Shown here: one piece after another, positions 47,995 through 57,730 of the stretch
Layout: each line of letters opens with the position of its first letter
Position numbering within the stretch: position 1 is the stretch's first letter
Source of the DNA: Acanthosepion esculentum
Taxonomy: Eukaryota > Mollusca > Cephalopoda > Sepiida > Sepiidae
Assembly: GCA_964036315.1 (NCBI GenBank)
Contig: OZ038507.1
Coordinates: 61,133,002 to 61,197,001, forward strand
DNA length: 64,000 nt
Direction: 5' to 3'
The notes under the pieces: generated by a model
The model's input: only the letters and a program-made list of their open reading frames with translations
What the model was told of the DNA's origin: nothing
Database searches by the model: none
Made by a program: the position numbers and the translations under genes

Positions 47995-48956
47995 ACAAAA
48001 TAAAAACTGGGGGGAGCTAAATCGGGTATAAAAGTGGGGCTGAATAAAAGGAGTGGGGTGCGGTGCTAAATTTGATATTTAGCGTCAGAAGCTCTGTTAA
48101 AAACTTAAAATGGGATGGGGGCTAAGGCAGATGTTGATAGAAGTCAGAGATTAAATGTGACGGGGGGGCTAAATCAGGTGTTAAAAGCCGAAGAGGGGCT
48201 AAGTCAGATGTAAAACAAAATGGGGTGGATGCTAAATCTTGTGTTAAAAATGGGGGTTAAATCAGACGTTAAAATGGGGGTGCGCTAAGTCAGATGTTAA
48301 AAGTAAGCGGAAGCTAATGTGATGTTAAAAATGGAGGGGGCTGAATAAGATTTTAAAATTGGGAGAGGGTTAAGTCAGATGTTAAAACCAGAAGGATGTT
48401 AAAAGTGGGAGACTAAATCAGCTATTAAAAGTTGGACAGGGCTATGTCGGATGTAAAAAAAAAAAACAAGCATTGGGAATCTAAATCAGATTTAAAAAAT
48501 GAGAGGGATCTAAATTAGATGTCAAGAATGGGGTGGCTAAATCTTATGTTAAGGGGTGGAGGGTTAAATCAGTTGTTAAAACTGAGAGGGGATAAGTCAG
48601 GTGTTAAAAATGGGGGGTCTAATTCAGCTGTTAAAAATGTGACGGGGCTAAGTCGGATGTAAAAAAAAAATAGTTGTAAACTAAATCAGATGTTAAAAGT
48701 GGGTGAAGGGGGAGCTAAGTTAGATAAGAATTAGGGGGGCTGAGTCTTATGTCAAGGGGAGTCTAAATCAGTTGTTAAAAATAGGAAGGGGCTAAGTCGG
48801 ATGTAAAAAAAAATAGTTGTAAGCTAAATCAGATGTTAAAAGTGGGTGAAGGGGGAGCTAAGTTAGATGTTAAGAAATGGGGGGGCGGGGGCTGAGTCTT
48901 ATGTCAAGGGGGTTCTAAATCAGTTATTAAAAATAGGAAGGGGCTAAGTCGGATGT
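47995..48956. repeat. ~30-bp degenerate minisatellite, part 1
   Basis: Units such as 'ggggctaagtcagatgttaa' plus 'aaatgggg' recur dozens of times with varied length. At 48620-48956 a higher-order unit of about 160 bases ('cggatgtaaaaaaaaaatag', 'ttgtaaactaaatcagatg') is repeated twice. The field continues after a solo LTR. Confidence 0.92.
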
Positions 48957-48961
48957 AAAAC

Positions 48962-49250
48962 TGTTGTGGTGGGATCCACCTAATCTGCATAGGTGACTAT
49001 CAACTATATAAATAATGGTTGATACCGGAAGGAGAAGGAAAAGGAATCACGAGATCCAACTAGAGACTCTGATCGACTGCGACTAGTCAACACATTCTCC
49101 AGGAACGTCTTCCCAGAAATATACAGAAATACTATATGTACTTATTGTGTACACTTTCTTGTGATAATACATTCTTGTTCCAAGTACATTTTGTGTTGCA
49201 TTATTATTCCATGCAATAGGCGAGATTCAACATTGAGTCAAGACTCAACA
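48962..49250. mobile_element. solo LTR with 5-bp target duplication
   Basis: The 289-base segment starts TGTTG and ends CAACA, with AAAAC immediately on both sides (48957-48961 and 49251-49255). TG...CA ends and a 5-base duplication define an LTR retrotransposon insertion reduced to one LTR by recombination. A TATA-like 'tatataaat' lies near 49005-49013, and a polyadenylation-like 'gataatacattc' near 49163. It interrupts the minisatellite cleanly. The orientation suggested by the TATA position is plus. The family is not assigned. Confidence 0.88.
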
Positions 49251-49255
49251 AAAAC

Positions 49256-49395
49256 AAAAGTAGGGGGAAGCGAAATCAGATGTTAACATTTGGGAGGCAG
49301 CTAAGTCAGATGTTAAAAAATGATGGAGGTCGAGGGGCGCTAACTCAGATGTTAAAATTGGGACCGGGTTAAGCTAAATCAGCTGTTTCTCAGGT
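49256..49395. repeat. ~30-bp degenerate minisatellite, part 2
   Basis: Continuation of the array after the LTR: 'gaaatcagatgttaacattt', 'gctaagtcagatgttaaaaa'. Confidence 0.88.
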
Positions 49396-49640
49396 CAATA
49401 CCCTTCAACCCACTTCTCGCCATCTACACACGAACATGCAGAGATATTTTTTTCCTAGTGTACTCTAACTTGCCGATGGATTTTTCTTCAACAAAGATAA
49501 ACTTGGCCATATAATTCTTTACTCAAGTCTTCGTTTTTTTTTTCTTGTCTTTCCAACATTCTATGTCCGTTTGCGGACCAACATGACAACATGCAATACG
49601 TATAACTAAATGAATATATTGGACACTATTAATTTCTTTT
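49396..49640. other. unassigned stretch
   Basis: No element recognised. Confidence 0.3.
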
Positions 49641-49644
49641 TATG

Positions 49645-49915
49645 TGCCATGCGTGATACGCGCTTAGGCGATCCTAATAATTGACGAGGCAGATTTTATT
49701 TTCCTCCGCAGTAGGTTACCATTTCTTTCTACGGTAGACCGGTTGCCATCTAAGGCTATAGAACCCGGTCTGTCCTGCTATTTACCCAAAGCTGGTGGGT
49801 GAGAAGAGAATTCATACCTTTTTCCAAGGGTATTAGCACTTAAGTGAATGTAGTAGACTCGACTGGAATTCGAACTCGGCTCTCCGATTCCTCAATCCGA
49901 GCCGCTATCCATACC
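49645..49915 (-). mobile_element. tRNA-derived SINE family 1 copy, most complete head
   Basis: Inverse orientation. The head at the high end holds 'cctcaatccgagccgctatc' (A-box side) and 'ctggaattcgaactcggctc' (B-box side). The core is 'ttccaagggtattagcactt', then 'ctatagaacccggtctgtcc' and 'catttctttctacggtagac', and the end is 'gtgccatgcgtgatacgcgc'. Confidence 0.88.
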
Positions 49916-50110
49916 AACAATACATTTTATTTGTTGTTGAACGCATACAATTGAGTTCAAAATATTTCGATTTCGGCATAAAGTAAGACCTCGAGATTAA
50001 TATACCGCCAAACAAAATCGGTGCTACTATAGCGTGAGGTCTACCTCAATATGTCGTCTACCCAAGTGCATCGCGGACGTCTACTGTTACCTTTTTCCAA
50101 GGGTATTAGC

Positions 50111-50278
50111 CTCAACATTCACCAGCGACATTATGTGGATCCAGCGACAGGAGCACACGCTGAGGAAGTTGAGCGATCGTGATTGGATGCTAAAACGTTG
50201 ATTCTCAAGAAAATGCGAGGTGTTGGTAGTCAGCTGTTCCAGTTACATCTTGATCATTTTTTTTCTCGAAGACGATGA
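50111..50278 (+). pseudogene. Merlin-type transposase C-terminal relic
   Basis: A 56-codon frame with one internal TGA and a terminal TGA reads LNIHQRHYVDPATGAH, EEVERS, stop, LDAKTLILKKMRGVGSQLFQ, LHLDHFFSRRR. The H-x(1-3)-F/Y-V-D-P-x-T-G-A-H-T-Q-x-V/I-E-x-x-W pattern is the C-terminal part of the IS1595/ISXO2-like DDE domain used by Merlin. The E of VERS sits where the third catalytic residue is expected, and the stop replaces the Trp that usually follows it. The upstream catalytic half is missing. Found from the family pattern, without a search. Confidence 0.8.
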
Positions 50279-50467
50279 GAAAAAATTCCAATGATCTCTT
50301 CGTGTCATTCGTAAAATACATACGAAGTGATTATCACTAAAATAAATGTATGCATTGTATTTGATAGCGTGTCTATTTTTACCTCTCTGCCTTTAATATA
50401 AATATAAATAGTTTATAGATATATAAATGATAATATATCAGGTTTAAATAAATATGTATACACATAC

Positions 50468-50790
50468 AATATTATAGTTCGATGATATGGTAGACCTCAC
50501 GCTATAGACGAAACGTGAGGTAGACCTCACACTATATTGGAGTAGACCTCATGCTATAGACGAAACGAGAGGCAGAGTTCATTCTATATTGAGGTAGACC
50601 TCGCGCTATAGAGGAAACGGGAGATAGAACTCATTCTATAGAGAGGTAGACCTCACGCTATAGGCGAAACGGGAGGCAGAACTCCTTCTATATTGAGGTA
50701 AACCTCACGCTATAGGCGAAACGGGAGGTAGAGCTCATGATATATTGAGGTAGACCTCACGCTATAGACGAAACGGGAGGTAGACCTCAC
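50468..50790. repeat. ~55-58-bp minisatellite derived from the Merlin terminus
   Basis: About six units of 'gaggtagacctcacgctata', 'gacgaaacgggaggtagagc', 'tcattctatatt'. The string 'gtagacctcacgctatag' is the inner part of the terminal inverted repeat, so each unit carries a copy of the element end. The array runs directly into the right terminus. Confidence 0.92.
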
Positions 50791-50812
50791 GCTATAGTAG
50801 CACCACAAAATC

Positions 50813-51400
50813 AGACAACCAAACTACCAACATGAAAGAACTATTTCATTATATTAGTGCTTATAATGTCTTTCTTAAATCAAATTGTACTCCAAAATAT
50901 AACTGCAATAAAAGTACAATATAAAATATACATATCACCGCCTCCAATAATTATGTCCACGCTAATATGTATATGCACAAAATCTGAGTATCATTTACCA
51001 TGTATTCAATTGTGAAAGCAGAATAACATATATCGTATTTGTATTACTTCAAAGCTGCCAAGAAAATGAAATTTCGACATTAAATGACCCATAAGGTGTT
51101 GATGTGCCGTTAAATCAATCAATCACTCAATCAATTTTTCCTGGGTCTTTTCTGACCTTTACGTCTTGCATGACCTTTGCGTCTTTCATGACCACTGTGT
51201 CTTTACTGACCTCTGCTTACTAAAGCCATGCAAATGTCCTCAAAGAACTGAGCAACACCGTATTTGCTTCATATATTAGACCAGAGAGAATCTCCAAATA
51301 TCAATTTGGTACCTTCTTAGAATGCAAAATTACGAAGTACCAAATTTGGCAAATCGGGTTGTTTTTTAAATCAGCAAACACTGACATCAAATTTCAAGAG
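50813..51400. other. unassigned DNA with a SINE-tail fragment
   Basis: 'tcgacattaaatgacccata', 'ggtgttgatgtgccgttaaa' with (TCAA)n at 51064-51136 is a SINE tail without head. 'tgacctttacgtcttgcatg' repeats loosely near 51150-51225. Confidence 0.5.
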
Positions 51401-51404
51401 CCTA

Positions 51405-51545
51405 AGGAACAGGGTCGGCGCATACTACAGCCCCTTCCTTTCCCCTCCCGACGGGGGTCAGCAAACTTGATTAGGTGCTACGGACAGTACTTTGTGACCC
51501 TCACTATCTTATCAACGTTTGCTTTTATCTACCTACATTTATATA
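51405..51545 (+). repeat. dispersed repeat 'family W', copy 1
   Basis: 'tactttgtgaccctcactat' and 'cttatcaacgtttgctttta' recur at 59075-59190 ('gtgctttgcgaccttcgcta') and 60383-60450 ('gtgctttgtgactctcgcta'). It is probably a small SINE-like family. The head was not resolved. Confidence 0.65.
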
Positions 51546-51649
51546 CGTTACAAATTAAACTAAGCACAACTGACTATTATGAAAAGATGAAAAATTTTCG
51601 CGTATTTTGACGTCATCCATGAATTTGTTTTGCACGTAAGTCTCGAAAA

Positions 51650-51745
51650 AAAAGCACTGTATATTAAAAAGCACTATATATTAAAAAGCACTATATATTT
51701 AAAAAAGCACTATATATTAAAAAAACACTATATATTAAAATTCAC
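51650..51745. repeat. ~19-bp tandem repeat
   Basis: Five units of 'aaaaagcactatatatt' with small variation. Confidence 0.85.
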
Positions 51746-52204
51746 TATTTTTCATCCATAATGTTGAATTCGTTAAATTATTCAACTTTTTAACAAGAAA
51801 AAAAAATCTCAAATTGATGTTAAAAATTACTGCAAAACATTGTTGTTTTATTTAATATGGAATGATCTATTATGACAGGTCTCTAATTTGTATTTACATA
51901 CATTGTATTTATTTTCAATTTTTCTAGTTGAATTGTCCACCTATATTGCATATGATCCATCACTGTACAACAAGGTTACAACAAAATTTGTATTTTACAT
52001 GAATACTACCTTATGAAAATTGAGATGTATTAGAGTCGGGTGGGGGGCCTCGTATCATAGATTCTGGGCGTGGCACGAGACCTTTGCACCAAGGAAAGTA
52101 CCTACTAAGTAATGTTTTTTTTTTTTTTGTTTCTCATAGGTGGGTAACATATACACTGTATGGTGGGGGATCCTCGATTTACGTCGGAGATCCTACGTCG
52201 AGAC
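51746..52204. other. unassigned AT-rich DNA
   Basis: No element recognised. Confidence 0.3.
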
Positions 52205-52264
52205 GCAACCTAATTTTTGACTTTTCTCTCCCTCTCTCTCTCCCTCTCTCTCCCCTCTCTCTCT

Positions 52265-52300
<36 letters not shown>
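52205..52300. repeat. compound (CT)n(TA)n microsatellite
   Basis: CT-rich to 52266, then about 17 TA units. It lies against the minus-oriented SINE end. Confidence 0.92.
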
Positions 52301-52303
<3 letters not shown>

Positions 52304-52567
52304 CGACTCTCCCGTCGAATTCGACGTATGAGGGTCAGGCAGATCAGTTCCTAGAAACTGAAAGCCCGACACCGACACTTTGATTATAGTGGTGAAGGCT
52401 TTGTGCAGGGCCATCCACACTTTTTGGAGGGACGAATACAGGGACCTGCTGCAGCAAATGCCGCAAGGTCCCCAAACGACCCTCCGCAGGTTTTGAATTC
52501 AGAGTTGTCCTTCTACTAGATCAGTTGCCATCCAAGGCTATAGAACCCAGTCTGTCCTGCTATTTAC

Positions 52568-52570
<3 letters not shown>
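52301..52570 (-). mobile_element. tRNA-derived SINE family 1 copy, subfamily with the 9.4-kb tail
   Basis: Inverse of 9390-9630: 'tcagttcctagaaactgaaa', 'gtggtgaaggctttgtgcag', 'ccgcaggttttgaattcaga', 'gccatccaaggctatagaac', 'gctatttaccca'. The head is replaced by a TA tract at 52571-52622, so TA expansion or breakage occurred at the core. Confidence 0.85.

Positions 52571-52622
<52 letters not shown>
52571..52622. repeat. (TA)n microsatellite
   Basis: About 26 units abutting the truncated SINE core. Confidence 0.95.
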
Positions 52623-52627
<5 letters not shown>

Positions 52628-53375
52628 ACATTAATTATATCATATGCACTTCAAGGTACTTTTTCCTGTAATCAATGATATTTTATTTAATGTGGGCTGT
52701 TTATTTTGTATAATAATAACTTTTAAAATAAAATAAAAATTTGAAATTTAAATTAAATTAATATATATATGTGCGCGACGTACCTGATTTTCGACTTCGG
52801 AACTCACCTACATAAGCACTCACGATTCTGCTTTACGCTTGGGAGCCATAATAAAGGCCAAAATGTACCCCCCAAAAAGTGACACAAACAAGACATAGCG
52901 AATGTAGCACGATCCAATATGGCGTACGTCCGGTGAAGAAACAACGCCGTCATCTTCATGTATCACCGCGTGACGACGTATTATATTATGGAAGATGGCG
53001 CCATAACAATGGAACCACCTCAGACCACACCTCCCAGAAGGCTGCCTTGACCTGGAGGTTTAAAGAAAAATACAATGCTATTATTATTATTATTATTAAA
53101 CAGGTTCTTTATTTTACTGCAGGAGTAACAGAACAACTAACACAACCAACCCAAAATGAAAATTCCTTACTACAAACAAAATACAGTTACAAATGGCAAA
53201 TTATTTAATGAGACACTTGTTCCTGCTTATTTGTCGATGACAGTATCAGAACATCATCCAGGTGGTCATCACCCAATCTTGTTCTTAAACGATTTTTAGT
53301 AGATTACATTTTCGAAAAAAAAAAGTTGTTTACAAGCATATTTACTTCCAAATAATGATACCGTCATTTTCGAAT
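52623..53375. other. unassigned stretch
   Basis: A 109-codon frame at 52879-53208 has balanced composition but no known motif and ends in an (ATT)n-derived Ile run. I do not call it a gene. Confidence 0.3.
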
Positions 53376-53377
53376 TA

Positions 53378-53803
53378 CAGTGCAACCTCAGTTCTCGAAC
53401 GTCTCACATGTCGAACAATTTGGTTTACGAACAGAAAATTCGGGATGAAAATACCTCGGATATCGAACAAAATTTCGGTTTTCGAACAACATTGCCGAAC
53501 CGAGCCGAACCGAGCCGAACCGAGTCGGGCCGAGCCGATCCGAGTCGGACCGAGTCGGACCGAGTCGGACCGAGTCGGACCGAGCCGAACCGAGTTAACC
53601 CGAACGGAATCATTTCTGATTCGACCGTCGTGTTGTATACATTCGTGTGTTGTGTTGTGCTTTTCTTTTCCAATTTTATTGTACTGCGACTTTTTTTTTC
53701 TCTGCCTTGATTCCTATTGGAAAAAATAGTTTTGGTTTACGAACGTTTCGGGTTACGAAGGGCATACAGGAACAAATTAAATTCGTGAACCGAGGTTCCA
53801 TTG
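53378..53803. mobile_element. pogo/Tigger-like MITE with internal minisatellite
   Basis: Left end CAGTGCAACCTCAGTTCTCG, right end inverse CAATGGAACCTCGGTTCACG, both flanked by TA. Sub-terminal 'ggtttacgaac' occurs on both sides ('tggtttacgaacagaaa' on the left, 'tggtttacgaacgtttcggg' on the right). No transposase. Only TA flanks and imperfect ends support the call. Confidence 0.8.
53491..53605. repeat. 10-bp minisatellite (CCGAGTCGGA / CCGAGCCGAA)
   Basis: About 11 units of 10 bases, GC-rich inside an AT-rich element. The two unit types are clustered. The minus strand and plus strand both stay open (SRTESDRVG-like frames), an artefact. Confidence 0.93.
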
Positions 53804-53805
53804 TA

Positions 53806-54295
53806 TTTAATAGGCTTTTTTTTCTTGAAGAAATCAGCAGAGGATTAGGAATTAAATTTTGATTTGAAAAATTCGTCGCATTGTAAGTCAATTGAGTTCA
53901 ATATATTTTCTACCACTTGCTCCGCAAATTAATTAGATAATTAGTGCCCAGGTATTAAGATGGCGGGCCGGACAAAACTCCTTCTCTGGCCGGATGTGGC
54001 CCAGGGCCGGATGTGGCCCGGGCCGGGTGTTGCCGACTCCTGACATACGCCGACCAGTTGTAGTGAGCTTGTCCCGATGCGTCAACGATTTTATGACATG
54101 ACTAATCTAAAGGGCTTTTTAAGAAGACAAAAGTAGAGACTATCCTACTCTGCTTGAAGTATTTTACCACAAATTGTAGCACTAAATAACTGCTTTCTAA
54201 AGGCACAACTGGAGAGCGATAGAACTAACGCCCCAAACAAGTTGGTGTACCGTTAAATCACTATAATCGACCAATCATTATTAATAAATGTATTT
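53806..54295. other. unassigned DNA with a hAT-like right end
   Basis: At 53960-54045, 'ggccggatgtggcccagggc', 'cgggtgttgccgactcctga' has the GC-rich direct repeats and terminus (inverse CAGGAGTCGGCAACACCC) of a hAT-type element. The left end was not found nearby. A SINE tail remnant 'aagttggtgtaccgttaaat' is at 54239-54258. Confidence 0.5.
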
Positions 54296-54433
54296 TATGA
54301 AATCGACAAAGTCCGATAATTATTTTAAGATATGTTGTTTTATGTTTATACGTTCTTTTTGTATCTATAAAAAGAACGTATAAACATTAAAAACATGTCT
54401 TTAAAATAATTGTCGGACTTTGTCGATTTCATA
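54296..54433. mobile_element. foldback element, ~65-base arms
   Basis: 'tatgaaatcgacaaagtccg' through 'tacgttctttt' and its inverse after a loop of about 8 bases. A third copy of the inner arm, 'tctataaaaagaacgtataa', is at 54728-54747. No protein or target duplication identified. Confidence 0.85.
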
Positions 54434-54930
54434 ATGTGTGACGTCATTTGTTTACATTTGGATACGCATCGAGCATATATGATTGTCCGAGAGAAAATCA
54501 TGGAGAATTGTACTTTAAAAACAGTAAAATCGACCTTGCTAATCGAAACGCTCCTCTGTGGCGAAATCGGTAAAAGCACGCCCGGCTATACGACGGTTCC
54601 ATATAGGATACAGGTTCGATTCCTATCGGAGGTCGCATATTTTCTATGAAAATTTCTCGGGCATTCAGGCCGGCAAGTGTCGTTAATACTGTTAATTATA
54701 AACAGAGCATTTACTTAATTATTCGTATCTATAAAAAGAACGTATAAACATAAAAAAATGTCTTAAAATAAATCTATTTTAGTAAACATGATACAAAGTG
54801 AAACAGCAAAATAAATGTCCGCTTTCAACCAGAAATTCTATAATGTCTTTCGCCAGAACCTTTTGTTGTTGTTGTTATTTTACATCAGCTTGACTGGTGC
54901 TAACATCGAGGAGAGCAACCCATTGCAGGC
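54434..54930. other. tRNA-like segment and unassigned DNA
   Basis: 54555-54640, 'ggcgaaatcggtaaaagcac' ... 'acaggttcgattcctatcgg', has A-box- and B-box-like strings about 45 bases apart. The acceptor stem does not close convincingly, so it is likely a SINE head or tRNA pseudogene. The nearby 'ggaggtcgcatatt' has a match at 24381-24392 ('ggaggtcacatatt'). Confidence 0.4.
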
Positions 54931-54934
54931 TTAC

Positions 54935-55895
54935 AGTCACTCTATGTTGAAAGACCGATTGCCGTACGGCCACAGAAGTTAAGCAATGTCGAGCCTGCTC
55001 AGTATCTAGATGGGTGACCGCTTGGGAATACCAGGTGCTGTAAGCTTCGATGTGCGCGTGGTGTAATGGATAATGGCTCAGAATTGTTAATCGGAGAGGC
55101 AAGTTCCGACACGATCACCGAAGTTAAGCAACGTCCAGCCTGGTCACTACCTAGATGGGTGACCTCTTGGGAATACCAGGTGCTGTAAACTTGGATGGGC
55201 TGGTGGTGTAAAGGATAATGGCTCGGAATTGTTAATCGGAAAGCCAAGTTCCGACACCGAAGTTAAGCAATATCGAACCTGGTCAGTATCTAGATGGGTG
55301 ACCGCTTGGGAATACCAGGTGCTGTAAGCTTCGATGTGCGGGTGGTGTAATGGATAATGGCTCGGAATTGTTAATCGGAGAGGCAAGTTCCGACACGATC
55401 ACCGAATTTAAGTAACGTCCAGCCTGGTCACTACCTAGATGGGTGACCTCTTGGGAATATCAGGTGCTGTAAGCTTCGATGTGTGGGTGGTGTAAAGGAT
55501 AATGGCTTGGGATTGTTAATCGGAGAGCCGATTTCGATACGATCACCGAAGTTAAACAACGCCCGGCCTGGTCAGTACCTAAATGGGTGACCGCTTGGAA
55601 ATATCAGATACTGTAAGCTTGGATGTGCTGGTGGTACAATGGGTAACGGCTCGCAATTGTTAATCGGAGAGCCGAGTTCGAATTCCTGTTAGGATCGTTA
55701 CGCTCACTTATGCACAAATACACCTGGGAAAGATATGAATCTACCTCTTCTCCCCTAGCTATGGGTTAATTAGTAAGATTCGTATGACTAAATCATAATT
55801 ATCGCAAAAAAATCTTACAGTCTTATATATTTTCTGGCATTAAATAATCTGCAAAGGGTTGATAAGTCGTAGAAAATGAATCAGTCAATTACTAA
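54935..55895 (+). mobile_element. tandem chimeric 5S rRNA/tRNA SINE array
   Basis: Five or six units of about 165 bases. Each has the 5S 3' two thirds ('gatcaccgaagttaagcaac', 'tagatgggtgaccgcttggg', 'aataccaggtgctgtaagct') followed by a tRNA-like head ('gtggtgtaatggataatggc', 'gttaatcggagag'). At the B-box ('caagttccgacacgatcacc') the unit switches directly back into 5S sequence. One unit (near 55255) lacks 'cgatca'. Only the last unit continues into the full SINE core ('caaatacacctgggaaagat', 'agctatgggttaattagtaa') and tail to about 55895. The first unit has a fuller 5S start ('ttacagtcactctatgttga'). Confidence 0.88.
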
Positions 55896-56390
55896 TTCAA
55901 TCGTGCACTCCATCTCCGAACAAGAAAATCACATGCGAACGTAAAAAACAAACATAATAAAGGTCTTAATTTGAAGTGCCTTGTCAGTTGTCTTCAGTGA
56001 AACATGTATAAAAGAGGGATTGCTGCCCAAATACACAATTATACAAATGTAAATTATGTGAATTAGGGTTATGTGTTTTTGCCTTTTTGCAAAATAATTG
56101 ATTTCATGTAACATAAGTCGATGAACTTCGTTAAGAAAATAATGAAGAAGCGTTTAATTCAATTTAATTTTTTTTTAAATGTCAGCCTCCCCACTCCACC
56201 CAACACGAAATGTTTTAAATCGTATATACAAGTATAATAGTACTATGACTTTCTGGAACTTTCTAGGACTTTCTGGAACTTTCTAGAATTTCCTGGAACC
56301 TTTCAGAACTTTATAAAACCTTTTAAAACTTGTTTTTGTTTATTTGTAAGTTTGCATGTCATGCTTTAGCTATAAACTGTTATATGCGTT
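55896..56390. other. Penelope-flank-like sequence and short tandem repeat
   Basis: 'ttgctgcccaaatacacaat' at 56012-56042 matches the flank at 28162. At 56248-56330 a ~17-base unit 'gaactttctaggactttctg' repeats about five times. Confidence 0.5.
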
Positions 56391-56394
56391 CAAC

Positions 56395-56612
56395 ACGTTA
56401 GAGTAACGGATAGCGACTCGGATTGAGAAATCGGTGAACCGAGTTCGAATTCCAGTCGTGCTAATACTCTTGGGGAAGGTATGAATCCTCTTCTTCTCCC
56501 TCTAGCTATGAGTAAATGGCAGGACAGACCGGGTTTTATAGCCTTGGATGGCAGCTGGTCTACCACAGAAAGAAATGGAAACCTACTGCGGGAAAAGTCT
56601 GCCTCATCTGAT
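56395..56612 (+). mobile_element. tRNA-derived SINE family 1 copy, core-deleted
   Basis: Head 'gagtaacggatagcgactcg' and 'ccgagttcgaattccagtcg' jump directly to 'tgctaatactcttggggaag'. About 20 bases present in other copies ('attccattacattcacttac') are missing. The body continues to 'cctactgcgggaaaagtctg'. Confidence 0.88.
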
Positions 56613-56829
56613 TATCCAATTACATGAATAGGAAATTGAAAAATAAAACTTCTGAAATATTTTTATTTTTTTACCTCTATTGCTTACATAGTAAAATCAA
56701 TTTTTCGCTTTCTGGCTGACTTTTTATAGGAACAGAAACAAATTAATGCCTTTTTTTATTATTTTTGAACAAAAGTTCATCGATTTATGACACAGAAACA
56801 GAGCGTTACAAAAAAAGTCATAACCTTCA

Positions 56830-56831
<2 letters not shown>

Positions 56832-56896
<65 letters not shown>
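56832..56896. repeat. (TA)n microsatellite
   Basis: About 32 TA units directly before the Helitron start. Confidence 0.95.
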
Positions 56897-56899
<3 letters not shown>

Positions 56900-56905
<6 letters not shown>

Positions 56906-57647
56906 AGGCAGAATGTGTGTGTGTGTGTGCGTAACGAATGCACGCCCGCAATTTTCGACGGATTTGCACCAAGATTCACATGCACATGCTCCAAGTTAGT
57001 GGAAAGGCCAAGACCGACTTTGCATTTCCCAACTCCCATCGATAGTGGAAATAATCGATTTTTTCATGCTTCTACGGCATGTAGTTTGTGGCCATTTTCT
57101 ACTGGTCAGAGTGAGAGCCTGTAGCTGGCTGCTACGAATAAGCAGGAAGATTCTATTGGTAATCGTGAGAGCCAACAGCTAACTGACACGAATGTTAACT
57201 AGCATGCAAAAAAAATCGATAGCTGCATTCGTCACAAGTGGGAAAAATTTAAATCTGCATGGCACTTTACTCCAATTGGCTCATTCGATTGCTTAAACTC
57301 AACGTTGATTCTGATTCCGCAGAACTGGGTTGGGTGTGAAAAAATATTTGTTGTTAACATTCTTTTTTCATTCGGTTTTTCCAGTTACGATTCCTTTTTT
57401 AAAGCTGATCGTTTTGTGTTCATTTTGCTTAGTTCTTTTTTCGTAGCAGATTTAATGTTTAGTATAGAGCTTAGAAAAAATTTGCAGTGTGAGATAGGCA
57501 AGAAGTAAGGCATGTAGCAACATCAGCACGGCAAAGGGCACTTTTGCAAGAAAGAGCAAAAATATTTTAAGTCAAGTGATAGCGATTGCTGTATGAGTCG
57601 TACGCTTTTTGAATCAAGAACGGGCAACGCAGGGTCATGCTGCTAGT
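56900..57647 (+). mobile_element. non-autonomous Helitron
   Basis: The left part 'ataaggcagaatgtgtgtgt', 'acgcccgcaattttcgacgg', 'atttgcaccaagattcacat', 'gcacatgctcc' follows the common animal Helitron lead. The right end is 'cgggcaacgcagggtcatgc', then 'tgCTAGT', with the short GC hairpin (GGGC AAC GC-type, degraded) just before the CTAGT terminus. Helitrons end CTRR/CTAGT and insert without target duplication. The interior has an internal duplication 'agagtgagagcctgtagctg' / 'cgtgagagccaacagctaac'. No Rep/helicase. The exact left base is blurred by the TA tract. Confidence 0.82.

Positions 57648-57727
<80 letters not shown>
57648..57727. repeat. compound (CA)n(TA)n microsatellite
   Basis: CA tract from 57652 to 57700, then TA to 57727, starting right after the Helitron 3' end. 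Confidence 0.95.

Positions 57728-57730
<3 letters not shown>

Larger units (their letters stand above)
50020..50804. mobile_element. Merlin-type DNA transposon, deletion derivative
   Basis: Perfect 28-base terminal inverted repeats starting GGTGCTACTATAGCGTGAGG, flanked by the identical octamer ACAAAATC (50012-50019 and 50805-50812). GG...CC ends with an 8-9-base duplication fit the Merlin (IS1016/IS1595-like) superfamily. The interior holds a transposase relic and a tandem array made of sequence related to the terminal repeat. A SINE-core string 'ctttttccaagggtattag' (50088-50108) lies just before the transposase relic, so a SINE fragment is inside. It is 785 bases and non-autonomous. Confidence 0.9.

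Noticed and set aside
52879..53208. 109-codon gene
   Set aside because: Ends in an ATT-repeat Ile run and shows no domain. Evidence is insufficient.
54555..54640. Functional tRNA gene
   Set aside because: Box-like strings are present but the acceptor stem and anticodon arm do not close well. SINE head or pseudogene more likely.
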